In this document: in pieces, positions 11,348-22,716 of the stretch | Numbering within the stretch: the first letter of the stretch is position 1 | How the letters are laid out: each line of letters begins with the position of its first letter | Assembly: GCA_014885115.2 (NCBI GenBank) | Contig: WKLE02000152.1 | Span: forward strand, 33,146 to 97,145 | DNA length: 64,000 nucleotides | Direction of reading: 5' to 3' | Source of the DNA: Asterionellopsis glacialis | Taxonomy: Eukaryota > Bacillariophyta > Plagiogrammaphyceae > Rhaphoneidales > Asterionellopsidaceae | The notes under the pieces: generated by a model | What the model was told of the DNA's origin: nothing | Seen by the model: the letters and a program-made list of their open reading frames with translations, nothing else | Databases searched by the model: none | Program-made: the position numbers and the translations under genes

Positions 11348-12733
11348 TTATACTTCCGCGTCTTCTTCTTCTTCAATCTCCCATGGAATCCCTTCTTCGT
11401 AGCTATTATCAATGGCTGGTTGAATATCTTGAAGAGTTCCTCCTCTTCTCCCATTGTATGCTGGGGGTGGTTTTCGTCTAGCAGTCTCGACGGCATCATT
11501 TAATTTGGCATGTGAATCTTTCAAAAAGCCTACTAATTCTTTGACTTCTGTCTCCACCTTTTCAACACATACGAACTCTAATTCGGCTGCTGTTTGGGTC
11601 ATGTATTGTGAATACGCATTCGCACACATTTCACAACAAATCAAACCACCTGGTCCACCAATGGGGCACGTTTTGTTGTAGGAATGAGTCTCAGTATTTA
11701 ACGTATGAGGAGTCCAATCTACATCATGCGAAAAAAGGTTCACCTTTTTGACAGGTTCTGGTTCCTGTTCTGGTTCGGATTCTTCCGATTCTTCTTCTTC
11801 TTCTGATTCTTCCTCTTCCTACATGAAATATAATAATGTGTGTCACAAGATATAAGATATGGGACAACACTGGAATAAAAATGTTGCATATAATTATTCT
11901 GATCTGACGATTGTAGGTTCACAAAGTCATATCTTACCTCAGCTTCTGTTTCTGCCTTGGGTGGTTCTTCTGCTTTTCGTTTTTCATATTCTTCTGTTCG
12001 TTTTTTTAATTCAACATTCTTTCGACGGACCCGTTCACGTAAATATTTAACTTCCTTCTTTTTTTGTAACCATGTTTCTTCTGACAAGCCCATGTTTTCT
12101 AACTTTTTCAGTAATATAGCACGATTACGGGCCTTGACACCTGCACTGATTCGCGCCTTGGTTTCTTCACTACGATTTTTACCCTTATTCCATGGTGTGT
12201 TACCCCGATTTGCACGGGATATACGTGCACGACTTTTCGTTGTATGGGCGTACCCCCCACGCTTGGTTAATCGTCGTGATGTAGGTCCTAAATATAATTC
12301 ATCTTCTTCCTCTTCTTCACTTTCACTATTATATCGTCGTTTACGTTTATACGGTCTGTTGTCGGATGATGATGGTTTTGTTGAAGCTGAATTAGCATTG
12401 TTATTGTTCGCAGTAGCACTCGTAGTAGTTGAATTTTGCTCCTCTTTTATGTTATTGCTTTTGGTGGGTTCATCTCTTTCATCATTATTGTGATCACTGC
12501 TACCAGCCCAAGATTCATCCTAAAACATGAAAAAGATTTGTTTGAAACAAAAGCAAACCAAAAAGAATTTTGTGAGAAGAATTCATAATTCTTTAGCTAC
12601 AGTACAGTAGTTAACTTCCATAAAAGAAAACATTTTTAAAAACTAAAATACAAGTCAAGTTGATCCTTACGTCGTCATTTTCATGAGTCGTCGTTTGCTT
12701 TATAGCAGCTACGCGTCGCCGTGGTCTCGCCAT
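11348..12733 (-). CDS. NUMOD3-motif protein with acidic and Cys-rich segments
   Basis: Three exons on the minus strand: 12733-12671, 12519-11938 and 11818-11348, all phase 0; product 371 residues. After a basic start (MARPRRRVAAIKQ) and an Asn/Ser-rich disordered part comes a NUMOD3-like motif, RGNTPWNKGKNRSEETKARI, at about residues 120-140. NUMOD3 is a short DNA-binding helix first described in intron-encoded homing endonucleases and also present in some plant nuclear proteins. A long basic coiled coil follows (KKKEVKYLRERVRRKNVELK), then a Glu-rich run and a Cys cluster (CPIGGPGGLICCEMC) that could bind metal. There is no nuclease domain. DNA or RNA binding is an inference. It shares a 576-base divergent promoter region with the NOA1-type GTPase. 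Confidence 0.75.
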
Positions 12734-13309
12734 CTTGGTTGTTACACAGACGTCTTGATCTCTCTGCGGTTGTTCTGTTTTCTGCTTCATGAGAGACACA
12801 CGAGAACATCGTTGTACTACCAAAAAAAACTACAGATTGGAGGCAGCATATTGGCGCACCCAAAAATACAGATGCTCTGGTTGATTGGACATAATTTTTG
12901 TCTTGGATACGTATATGATACGAACATCCTGTAGAATGCCATCCCGATTTTTTACTTCACTGGTAGACAGACAGACGTGGAAGGCTTTGCACGATACAGT
13001 ACACGAATCGCGCGTAAGGTAGGCTCAGGCCTAACGCTCCCAACCAACGCATACCAGGTAGAGATCAAACGGTTGCAGAGAGCCCATCACTTTTTTTCTG
13101 GGTGTCTGTTCTTTTTTCTTTTGTGTGGAGGAGTTCTTGTGAGCTGTTTCGCAGTTCAGCCAGTTGTGTTACCGTCGCAAAGACTAAGCATCTTTTTTTT
13201 CAAAGACAATAACAAACCAAAAGTAATTCAATCCCTCTTGAATACTGAAAAGGAGATCTAGAGAGAGAAACAAACCAGTCTATTTATTATATACATACTA
13301 CATACCCGT
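12734..13309. other. Divergent promoter region of NUMOD3 gene and NOA1
   Basis: The 576 bases between two divergent start codons. TCTAGAGAGAG at 13257-13267 lies about 45 bases before the NOA1 start, a position that fits a core-promoter or leader element. No other gene is recognised. Confidence 0.45.
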
Positions 13310-15888
13310 ATGCTTTTTCCGAAAACGTCATCATACCCATTACAACGACGTATCGGTGTCGATCGAGGGGCGAGGGGGGTGTTGCTACATCGATCCTCCA
13401 CTAATAAACAAGTTTTGCTATTGGTTACCATTATGATCTTTTCTTTATTGGAAAAAAGTAATGTCGTGGTTGCATCCATGTTTCGTAGAGCTGGATCGTC
13501 ATCATCCCCTTTAGCATTTTTGTCTCGGCCTGGAGTTCGTGGTCGTAGCACATTGACACCAGGTGGTAGTAGTGTGACTGTATCCACCAATTGGATTCAA
13601 CCACAAGTACAACAATCCTTAGTGAAATGCTTTGCATCTAAAAGTACCAATAATGATCAAACAGAAGATGGAAAACAGAAAAAAAAGAAAAAATCAAACA
13701 AACAAAAGAAAATTACAAAATGGAAGATTAATCCTAAAGTGTTAAAGGATGGTATCCAACAAGAAAATATTGATAAACTTACTTCTGCATTTGATGAATT
13801 AGCCAAGAAGGATGGATTTGATGAATCTATGGCGCATTTTACAGATGATGCTACATTTGAAGATGAATTTGACTTGACTGGGGATGACGACGACGATGAT
13901 GATCTCAAGCTTGATTTAAATCCAGATGATTTTTTGAATGAAGAAGACGATGATGATGATGATGACTTTTTGGATTTTGGAAGTGATGCTGCTGACGATG
14001 ATATGGATGCACGACTTGCAGCTGCACAACGTGATATGGATTTGGGTCGGATTAGCATTCCTGATGAACTTGATGAATATGCTCGTGAGGTAACATCTGA
14101 AGATTTACGACAGTTGGGATACAAGCACGAGGAAAATCCATTTGGGGATGATGAAACTCCTCGTAGGGAACAATTTAAACTCATTACGAATGCCATGCAA
14201 TGTTCGGCGTGTGGAGTTGACTTTCAATGCACCAACGCTACACGACCAGGATATATCCCACCCGAGAAACATGACATTCAAATTAAATTATCTAAAATTG
14301 AAGAAATGCAAAAGTTACAAGAAAAGGCCGATTCGTACGAATGGTCTCCTGAAGATGAAATTGAATGGTTAATCCAAACAAGTGGTGATGGCCCCATGGA
14401 GAGCAGCGATACACCCGACTTTGATGCTATTAAGGGTATCGACGTTGCACAAGCAGCAGAAGACATGGGATTAGATCTTGTTTCGCTTTCACAAAAGAAG
14501 GTTATTTGTAAACGTTGTCATCATTTACAAAACTTTGGTACAGTAGAAGAATCGTTACGACCTGGATGGACAGAAGAACCCTTGTTGTCACAAGAGAAGT
14601 TCCGTGACTTGTTGAAGCCCATCCGTGAAAAACCTGCTGTTATTATTGCTATTGTTGATTTGTTTGACTTTAGTGGTTCTGTCCTTCCGGAGCTAGATGC
14701 TATTGCAGGTGAAAATCCAGTCATCCTTGCTGCCAACAAGGCTGATTTACTCCCCTCCCAAATGGGACAACAACGTGCTGAAAATTGGGTACGAAGAGAA
14801 CTAGAATACATGGGTGTCCAATCCCTTGCCAATGTCGGTGGTGCTGTTCGTCTTATTAGTTCCAAGACTGGCTTTGGTATTGAAGGCATGTTGAAAAAGG
14901 CAAGAAAACTTGCCGATGAAATTGAAGGTGACATTTATGTGGTGGGTGCTGCCAATGCGGGTAAAAGTACGTTATTGAATTACATTTTGGAACGTGAAAG
15001 TAGAATCAACAATTCGGACAATACGAATCATCACAGGAAACGTCGAGCGGGGAATGCCAATGCCTTCAAAAGTGCAGTGACGGCAAGTCCGCTCCCTGGA
15101 ACAACCCTAAAGTTCATCAAGGTTGATATTGCTGATGGTCGCAGTTTGTATGATACACCTGGTCTACTCACACCAGGAACACTCACACAATTATTGACAC
15201 CCGAGGAATTGAAGGTTGTTGTACCGAAAAAGTAAGTTGACAAAACAGAAAAGAAGAAAAAGGCACATTGTATGATTCTCTCTTTGAAATAATGATTTCA
15301 TCTCACCATTTGACTGTCGTTTCATTGCCAATCACCCGTATTTCTTCCATCACACACCCTACTTACTACAACAGGCAAGTTGAACCCATTACATTCCGTA
15401 TTGCATCTGGAAAGTGCGTATTAGTGGGTGGTCTGGCAAAGATTGAAGTGTTTGGCGATAGCAAGCCATTCATGTTTACATTCTTTGTGGCGAACAATAT
15501 CAAGTTACACGTGACGGACGTATCCAAGGCAGATGCCTACATTGCCAAACATGCAGGTGGGATGCTAACTCCACCATTAGAACCTGGTCCAGAACGCATG
15601 GAACAAATAGGTGAATTTGAAAGCCACGATATTGACATTGAAGGTAATGGTTGGAAGGAGGCTGCGGCTGACATTACTCTTCGTGGACTTGGATGGGTTT
15701 CGGTGACTGGTCCTGGCACTGCCAACGTCCGTGTCAGTGTACCCAAGGGTATTGGTATATCGGTCCGTCCACCTTTAATGCCATTCGATGTGTGGTCTGT
15801 TGCATCTAAATATACAGGTGGACGTTCTGTCCGAAAAGGTGGAAAGACCAAGAGTGGCAAATCCAGAAAGGGTGTTGGTCGTAGATAA
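13310..15888 (+). CDS. NOA1: Circularly permuted GTPase of the NOA1/YqeH family
   Basis: Organelle ribosome-assembly GTPase of the YqeH/NOA1/RIF1 family. Exon 1 is 13310-15231 and exon 2 is 15375-15888, joined in phase 2; 811 codons. The G motifs come in permuted order: NKADLL (G4, about residue 477), SSKTGFG (G5), GAANAGKST (G1, about 545), PGTTL (G2) and DTPG (G3, 615). A split zinc-binding site precedes them, CSACG near 298 and CKRC near 400, as in the family. The N terminus is basic and Ser-rich; a start at MFRRAGSSSSPLAFL (residue 57) would give a classical mitochondrial presequence, so the annotated first Met may be too early. Acidic low-complexity runs (DDDDDDDLKLD and others) occupy about residues 180-235. 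Mitochondrial or plastid location cannot be decided here. Plant RIF1/NOA1 is plastid-acting and animal NOA1 mitochondrial. Confidence 0.93.
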
Positions 15889-16199
15889 ATGAAAATGATT
15901 CATGACCTGAAACACTCCGACTCAGAAGAAGAACAAAAACAACACATCACGCATACGCATAATTTTTAAAAAAAAATTAAAAAAAAAAGGTTTTCTTCAA
16001 CAGACTCAACAAAGTGATCTAGAAAATTACGCCCCTCTTGAATACAAAAAATTCAAACTCAATAGGATTGTTTTTAATGTATCCAAGCGCTGGCTCTCTA
16101 TTGTGTATCCAAATAGTTAATCCCTTTTTCTCAAGTTAAAAAGCAGGTATATTATAGAAACACTGGTGTAGCACAGTACATATGAAGGTCGTTTTAGAT
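15889..16199. other. Convergent 3' stretch between NOA1 and psbM
   Basis: AT-rich spacer with long A runs at 15965-15987. It holds the 3' untranslated regions of two convergent genes. Nothing else is seen. Confidence 0.4.
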
Positions 16200-16898
16200 T
16201 TACTCGGCATCTTGACCACCTTCACGTCCAGCACGTCGGGTTTCGGTCTGGATGAAAAGGTTGATAAGGAAAAGGCAGGGAAGGAAGGTTCCGAGAAGAA
16301 CGGCAAGGTAGGCACCGAATTGAACCTCAAGAGCCATGGTGTTGGTGGGGAGAGCCTCAACAATGGAGTCAAGAGCAAAGGCAGGAGCGGAAAGGGCGGC
16401 AACGGGAAGGGCAGCGGCGGCAGCCTTCTTGACATCGAAAGCGGCAGAAGCGACTGTACATGGAAGGAAAAAGAGGGGCAAAGAGAAGCAAGCAAATTGT
16501 GTTGTTAGCAAAGTTTGCTTGATGGGGAACAAAAAAGGGAGAGAAACCACATCATTTTAGCAAAAACACCAGCCCAAAGAGAGAGTAGGAATGTGTTGGT
16601 TGTCTTATCCACTTTAAGGAATCCACAACGCCAAAGATCCGATGAAAGTTGAGAAGTAAGATATGTCTCGTGTGCTGCACGTAGGGATGGTACCGCTACG
16701 TGTTCAAAGCAAGAATCTCACGATTCCGGAAGCATGATGCCAGCCAAGGATCGACTCGTTCCTCCATCGGAATCCTTTTCCAGTTGTTTTCTCGACTGCG
16801 TTTCTTCTTGAACACTTACCCTTAGGAGCCTGGTTAGGGGCGAAGGCCATGGCGGCACCGATAAGAGCGAAAAGGGTAACGATCTGGAAGGTCTTCAT
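16200..16898 (-). CDS. psbM: Photosystem II reaction centre protein PsbM, nuclear-encoded
   Basis: Two exons on the minus strand, 16898-16820 and 16453-16200, joined in phase 1; 110-residue precursor. Exon 1 is a signal peptide, MKTFQIVTLFALIGAAMA, followed by FAPNQAPK, the diatom plastid import motif. Exon 2 adds an Ala-rich, transit-like and thylakoid-type hydrophobic segment ending APAFA, then the mature protein: EVQFGAYLAVLLGTFLPCLF and LINLFIQTETRRAG. This matches the one-helix PsbM pattern of cyanobacteria and plants, where EV-N-LG begins the protein and a helix ends in IxYIxT-S. PsbM sits at the PSII dimer interface. The ALPVAALSAPAFA segment suggests a second cleavage at the thylakoid membrane. 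The gene was evidently moved from plastid to nucleus; the intron separates the ER signal from the rest. Confidence 0.82.
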
Positions 16899-17881
16899 CT
16901 TGATATTATTGTCTGTGTATGTTTGCTGTCAATGGGTAAAACAGTGCGACGAGAGGAAAGAGAGGTTTTTAGGCTAGAATTCCGCGTCGGGGATAAGAGG
17001 ATCTCTCGTGTTGGCTACAAACTCAATCTACCGGCTCTTGAGGTCTCGTACGTGAGTGACGCAAGCTAGAGAATCGACTGATGGTTAGTACTGAAGCTAC
17101 GGATACTCTACGGCAGTTGAGGCTCGCGATCTTTACTTCAAGATGTCAACGACCAAAAGGACAGACGATACAGTCTGTTTGACGTTCCTTGGATTCCCTC
17201 AATATGCCGATCTAAACTACAGTACAGGGTGTACTGCAAGTGCTCGTAGCAATCGTTGCTCAACTTTCTTGCAGGCAGTTTTTTCTTCTCTTGAAGATGC
17301 AGGACCTGTTGGTTTTTCGCAGGCCCTCTCTCTCCCTCTAAAAACTATTCCTCTCTAGTAGCTCTAAAGAGGACCTATGTTAGGCTAAAGGAAGCTCCTC
17401 TATCTACCGGTAAATCGCTAATTCTTTGACTCTTTTTAAGGATGTGACACGCGTTAGAAACATTTTTAATTTTTATGCTATATTGTCTATTACAAAAGAA
17501 GAATAGGTTGGAACGGAAAATGTGAAACACCCAAGATCCCATCTTAAAAATCAACACACACATACATACATCCTGATGTATACTCAACAAGTAGAGCTTT
17601 TTGTAAATGTTCATGAGACTAAATTTACCAGTAATAGTAGCATCACAAATTTTATTTAAAAAAAAGCAAGTGTTGTTTAATATGTTTTGTATACAAAACC
17701 ATTTTCTAAAATAATAGAGCTGCAGAACATATGTATGCAATTTATGACACACACACACACACATTCTATAAAGTAAGTAGTAGTTAGTGAATAATATAAT
17801 AATGAATATAGACTTGTGATTCAGTCAAAAATTCATTTATTGAATCATCCATTCCTTTCATCGATCACATCATATATATAT
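16899..17881. other. Intergenic stretch between psbM and the antenna gene
   Basis: 983 bases. Close to psbM it holds that gene's presumed promoter; a stretch near 17330-17400 contains CTCTCTAG, CTCTAAAGAGG and AGGACCT, relatives of the recurrent elements listed as findings. An (AC)8 run lies at 17747-17763. No gene is recognised. Confidence 0.4.
17747..17763. repeat. AC dinucleotide microsatellite
   Basis: About eight AC units in a row, 119 bases downstream of the antenna gene stop codon on the plus-strand map. Confidence 0.8.
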
Positions 17882-18631
17882 TTAGAAATCGATGTAAGGG
17901 AAGCTTTGGGAGGCTTCACCCAAGGCAGCTTGAGTGCAAACACCGGAGAAGGCAAGCATGGCAAGACGTCCATTCAACAATTCACGAAGCTTCATGCGGT
18001 TGACTTCTTCTTCACTCTTGTCCTTAAGGAAGGAAAGAGGGTCAAGACCGTAGTCACCAGCCTCACGGTCGTTCTCGCCCTTGGAAACTTGGACAAGAGC
18101 AGCACCAGTGCAGAATTCAATGACACCAGCAGCCACAAGCATGAAAGTCATGGATCCTTGGTCGACAAGGATGTTGTGGGCATTGTAAGCGTTGGGGATG
18201 GATTCAACGGAGTAAATTTCACCAGGGAAACGAAGGGGGAAACCGAAGGCACCATCGGTGGCAAGCCATCCGAACCATGCCATCATTGCAACACGTCCGT
18301 GCTTGAGTTCAGCCTCGCGCATCCAGTAAAGAGTAGGGAGGCCATCGGTTTCTTCCCAAGAAGGAGGTTGGATGAAACCAGCGAAATTCTTGGGGATTGA
18401 AGAAAGGTAAAGGGGGTCGAAACCAACATCACCAACCATAGATCCGTCAAGGTTAATAGGACGGGGCAACCAGGGGCATGCCTTGGAACGTTCGTTGGGG
18501 TCAACCATGGAATCCCAAGCACGTTCGGGCATAGCATCCATCTTAGTGGCAGCGCTCTTGGAAGCAGCAGGAGCGAAAGCCATGGCCGGAGTGGCCAACA
18601 TAGCAGCGACGGCAACAGAAACACACTTCAT
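17882..18631 (-). CDS. Fucoxanthin-chlorophyll a/c light-harvesting protein
   Basis: Thylakoid antenna protein of the LHC family, 249 residues, one exon. The start at 18631 gives MKCVSVAVAAMLATPAMA-FAP, a signal peptide plus the diatom plastid import motif; an upstream in-frame Met at 18763 would bury this signal and is rejected. The mature part begins DGSMVGDVGFDPLYLSS and has the two LHC chlorophyll-binding helices: REAELKHGRVAMMAW (helix 1) and MKLRELLNGRLAMLAF (helix 3), with the ExxHxR and ExxNGR pattern. The middle helix around MTFMLVAAGVIEFCTGAAL lies between them. The GDVGFDPL-type entry and the R-E-A-E-LKHGR form suggest an Lhcr- or Lhcq-like branch rather than the major Lhcf, but I cannot place it without a tree. 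Confidence 0.93.
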   Translation of the reverse strand: MKCVSVAVAAMLATPAMAFAPAASKSAATKMDAMPERAWDSMVDPNERSKACPWLPRPINLDGSMVGDVGFDPLYLSSIPKNFAGFIQPPSWEETDGLPTLYWMREAELKHGRVAMMAWFGWLATDGAFGFPLRFPGEIYSVESIPNAYNAHNILVDQGSMTFMLVAAGVIEFCTGAALVQVSKGENDREAGDYGLDPLSFLKDKSEEEVNRMKLRELLNGRLAMLAFSGVCTQAALGEASQSFPYIDF

Positions 18632-19734
18632 CGTCAGTCTATTATTATTGAAGAGAGAGAATTTACTAGGTGATAAACACTCTTGCAGACTTTCCTCGCC
18701 TGCAGAGAGAGAGAAAGGAGGACGGGAGAGATACGGTACAGGACTACCATAACGAGCCGTCACACAACTTGCACAAGATAATTTGCTACATCAGCACATT
18801 CGTGCTTGAGGTTTTGGTTGCAAATCTTTTTTATTTGTTAGATTGTTTGTCAGATCAGTTGGTTCCTTGTAGTCCCCACCCTATTGGAAAGACAGACAAC
18901 ATACTCTTGGAAATATGTCTGTTTCAAGAACAAAACACCCTCATCCAAAAAATACAACGACAGCGGAACAAAAAAGTACTCATTTTGCACGCAATCGCGC
19001 AACTATCAATATCGACGGCACCTTTCTACATTTGCACTAACCCTACTCAGGATATCATTAGGGACACCTTACAGTTGGGTGTCGGTGTGCGTGTATCAAC
19101 TGTCAATATCTGTCAACCCCCAACATTCTTTCCTACTCACACATTTAATTCCTGTAGTTGAATTTTTCTGTTCAGCACCAGCAGAAAGAGCTAGCTGAGC
19201 CTGTGAGTGAAGGATTGGCAGTGTTGTATCCCTGATGGATCGACATCAAGGAGATAATCCTGAAGGATATTCGTTACACATGTAAATTTAACGTCTTTAC
19301 ATACATTATAACGGTTATCGCCGACAACAAGTACACGTTTCAATAATCTTTATAGTAGATATCTACCTGGTATTAGCCCAGTTTGTACCATGACACGTAG
19401 AATCCTACATTANNNNTTTGTTCTACAAATCGTAATAATCGAGAGATGCATTCATCCTGCATCTGTCGTCATTGTGTTCACAGTAGTGCCGATTCTTGTT
19501 GACACCACACTGGCAAAACAAGAAATCCATTCAATCTCCTCACCTTATACTGCGCTTGCTGCATGAGCTTTTGTGAATCGACGAGCACAACTTCAATCCG
19601 TATACACTCAGTATCTGTTGATGAATAATTGATACCATTCAATATTGAACTTATTCTGTACGAACACGCTGCCCAAGTTTTTCTTGCTTCACAAATGCAT
19701 ACAACATTTATTAAAAAAAAGACAAATGTTAACC
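18632..19734. other. Divergent promoter region of the antenna gene and CMTR1
   Basis: 1.1 kb between divergent starts, with an assembly gap of four N at 19413-19416. It includes the antenna gene's presumed promoter. A GGTAC element lies near 18735. No further gene or RNA is recognised. Confidence 0.4.
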
Positions 19735-21372
19735 ATGGGACGACCGAAAAGACCACGTGGGGTTGCCACTACTATTAATAGTACAGCTTTCCATAGTCTT
19801 CCACAATCTCAATCCGATTCGGATTATGACATGCAGCAACAGCAAGCTAGGAGAGGGTTTTTCTGCAGCAGTGATGAAACTGTAACGACACAACAAATAC
19901 AATCCTCTTCAAACGATTGCTACGACCAGACAATGATGTATGCATCATCAGCTTCTACCGTTCATTCCAGTTGGTTAAATACCGTCATGTCGGTAGAGCA
20001 ATATAGTCAAGCTGCTGTTGCTAACAACAACAGCAACGCACATAATCATCATCCAGGGGATATTCCTCTAAAGGAACAAACAGAAGCTGTGTACCGTCAA
20101 TTATGTCAAATCAAAAGACGACTTGGACCTGCAGCAGAACAATGTGCTACTGCAGCTGCTGCTAGGGTGTCGTTATGTAACAGCTATAATGAAACCATCA
20201 CAGATGCTTCTTTTGAATTCCAAGAAGCACGATGTTTATGTAATCCTTTTGAAGAATTAGGGGGTGGGAAGGGTTATAACCATAATAGAATTTTTATGAA
20301 TCGAGCTGCCATCAAATTATGCAACATTGATGCTCTCTTGGGATTTGTACTTACACGTTACAATAACACGAAGGGAGGAGGTCCATTTGTATTTGCAGAC
20401 ATTTGTGGTGCTCCAGGTGGTTTTAGTGAATATATCATGTATCGTTGTCAAAACAATGGACAAGCACCACCGATACCATGCAAAGGGTATGGTATGTCTC
20501 TCCAAGGGACAAATGAACATGGTTCAGGAGTCAAATGGAATTTGAGACATTTACAAAACTTTGTTTCCAATAATACTCATGATGTATCGTCATCATGTTG
20601 TAGCTTTCATGTGTGTAAAGGTATGGATGGGACTGGTGATATTTATCAATGGGATAATGTCCAATCTTTGTGTAAGGAGATACATACCGATTTGTTGAGT
20701 AGTGGTAATGCAACGGCGGTGGCGCCTGAAAGCAATGGTACTTTGGTACATTTAGTAGTTGCAGATGGTGGCTTTGATGCACAACGTGATTCCGAAAATC
20801 AAGAAGAATTGGCACAAAAAATTGTGGTTTGTCAAGCAACTGCTGCCATTGTACTTTTAAGACAAGGTGGTACCTTTGTGATGAAAATGTTTGGTTTCCG
20901 TACACCAACAATACGATTCTTAATGGAGGAACTTTATGATGTATTTGAAGATATTCTTGTTCTCAAACCCATTAGTTCTCGTCCAGCTTCTGCGGAACGC
21001 TATGTAGTATTCCTGGGATATAAGGGTAACATTGACCTTACAAACGGTGTACTTTGGAGGAATCAAATATTTCTTGGTGTACGGATGAATAGGGGCAATA
21101 ACAACGACAACGCTGATTCGATGGAATGTGACGACGATCAGAATGCTATCCAAAAGAAAAGGCTACTCCTTCATCGGTATCTGGATGAAATGGATCATAG
21201 TATGATGAAATTAAATTCTTCTGCTTGTTTTCAGATTTTATCCTTTCTTGAACGAAAATATCATGCCACCGTACAGAATAATAATATTGATCAAATTGAT
21301 TTTGGATCTACAAATACGAGGAGGAGACCAGTAAATATTGCACAATATAAAAGAGCTTGGAAGATTGTGTAA
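19735..21372 (+). CDS. Cap-specific mRNA (nucleoside-2'-O)-methyltransferase 1 (CMTR1-like)
   Basis: Methylates the 2'-OH of the first transcribed nucleotide of capped mRNA (cap 1), in the nucleus. One exon; the start at 19735 (MGRPKRPRGVA) is chosen, with in-frame Mets upstream at 19645 and 19726. Counting from 19645, the Rossmann-fold SAM motif FADICGAPGGFSEY lies near residue 250, and the RrmJ/FtsJ-type K-D-K-E tetrad is visible: Lys in NRAAIKL (about 224), Asp in VVADGGFD (about 373), Lys in FVMKMF (about 412), Glu in SRPASAERYVV (about 451). The SRPA-ERY block and the ADGGF block match eukaryotic CMTR1. The N-terminal 150 residues are Gln/Ser/Asn-rich and disordered. There is no G-patch or WW domain as in animals, so this is a compact version. 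Confidence 0.88.
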   Translation: MGRPKRPRGVATTINSTAFHSLPQSQSDSDYDMQQQQARRGFFCSSDETVTTQQIQSSSNDCYDQTMMYASSASTVHSSWLNTVMSVEQYSQAAVANNNSNAHNHHPGDIPLKEQTEAVYRQLCQIKRRLGPAAEQCATAAAARVSLCNSYNETITDASFEFQEARCLCNPFEELGGGKGYNHNRIFMNRAAIKLCNIDALLGFVLTRYNNTKGGGPFVFADICGAPGGFSEYIMYRCQNNGQAPPIPCKGYGMSLQGTNEHGSGVKWNLRHLQNFVSNNTHDVSSSCCSFHVCKGMDGTGDIYQWDNVQSLCKEIHTDLLSSGNATAVAPESNGTLVHLVVADGGFDAQRDSENQEELAQKIVVCQATAAIVLLRQGGTFVMKMFGFRTPTIRFLMEELYDVFEDILVLKPISSRPASAERYVVFLGYKGNIDLTNGVLWRNQIFLGVRMNRGNNNDNADSMECDDDQNAIQKKRLLLHRYLDEMDHSMMKLNSSACFQILSFLERKYHATVQNNNIDQIDFGSTNTRRRPVNIAQYKRAWKIV

Positions 21373-22548
21373 CAAAACAAAAGTATGGTAAGCATATACA
21401 GGCTAAATTTAGTGTGCAGTTTTAAAGTATCCATTTTGGGGGGGCGTATTGTAGCAGAAAATGTAGCAACAGTCAAATATCATTCCCACCCTTCTGTGAA
21501 GATTACTTGCTATTATACAGGCCATTCTATGCCTTTGAATTTCTTTATCTGGTTTTACTGTAGGGCAGCGTGAGTGAGGTAGGAACCCACATCACACAAA
21601 GCTTGAATAAAAGGAGCAAGACAAAGGCAATATATGTACATTCATGCTTTAAGCTGTCTGCTCTTTCTATCTAACCTATTACTAATTACATTACCTCCCT
21701 CACCAGCATAAAAACCATTCATAAATTGATCATGTGATACATACACACACACCTTGTTATTTTACATCAAGGAGTGGAACCATAATCCATACCTTCAATA
21801 CCAATTCCCTTCCAAAACGTATCATGCTTCTTACTGGTGTAAGAAACCAGTCAGTAATACTAACCTTCTTCTTCTGAGAGTTATGTTGTAATTTTAATAG
21901 AAGAGGGGGGTGCATGGTGCATATTCTCTTTGGTATTTTGTTGAATAAGAATTGTTGTTGGTCACTGCATTTATTTTCTAGTACGTGCTTATCCACCCTC
22001 TTGTTGTTTCAAACTCTGAATTCAATAAACTCAGAAACACACAACCTTTATGATTCTTGTCCCCTGGATACTACTGATATCATCTGGTAGAATGACTATA
22101 CAATCTGCACACATCACAAACTGTGGTGGACCCCACTTGTACTTAGATAAAATATTAGATTGAATTTAATTTCAATGACCTTTATGAGGCCTAGTACTCC
22201 CACCCCTATTCTTAAGTATAATGATGACAAAAAAGTTGATGTATTTATCTGAGTTTTTTCTAGCCATCTCATTTGATGCTGCTGAAAATCTTACTCCTAC
22301 TACTTTTTGCAGTGAAAGAACAGGATTCTTATTCTATAATTCCTTGATGACTTCCTGTACCAATTTTGCAAGAATCAATATAAAATAATGACTACATTTT
22401 ATACATTCAGATATTTTTTATTAGCAACAAGAATAGTAGAAGATGACATGTAGGACCTGTTGTCTACATAAAATGTACACAGCAGTGGTAGGTATCTCTG
22501 ATCTTCTTTTACATTATTGCTGTAAAGGTACAGAGAGATGCTAGCACA

Positions 22549-22716
22549 NNNNNNNNNNNNNNNNNNNNNNNNNNNNNNNNNNNNNNNNNNNNNNNNNNNN
22601 NNNNNNNNNNNNNNNNNNNNNNNNNNNNNNNNNNNNNNNNNNNNNNNNNNNNNNNNNNNNNNNNNNNNNNNNNNNNNNNNNNNNNNNNNNNNNNNNNNNN
22701 NNNNNNNNNNNNNNNN
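22549..22716. other. Assembly gap (168 N)
   Basis: A run of 168 undetermined bases within the AT-rich tract. Its true length may differ. Such gaps often mark repeats that could not be assembled. Confidence 0.95.

Noticed and set aside
13657..14196. Minus-strand poly-Ser frame
   Set aside because: Shadow of the Asp-rich codon runs of the NOA1-type GTPase; no other support.
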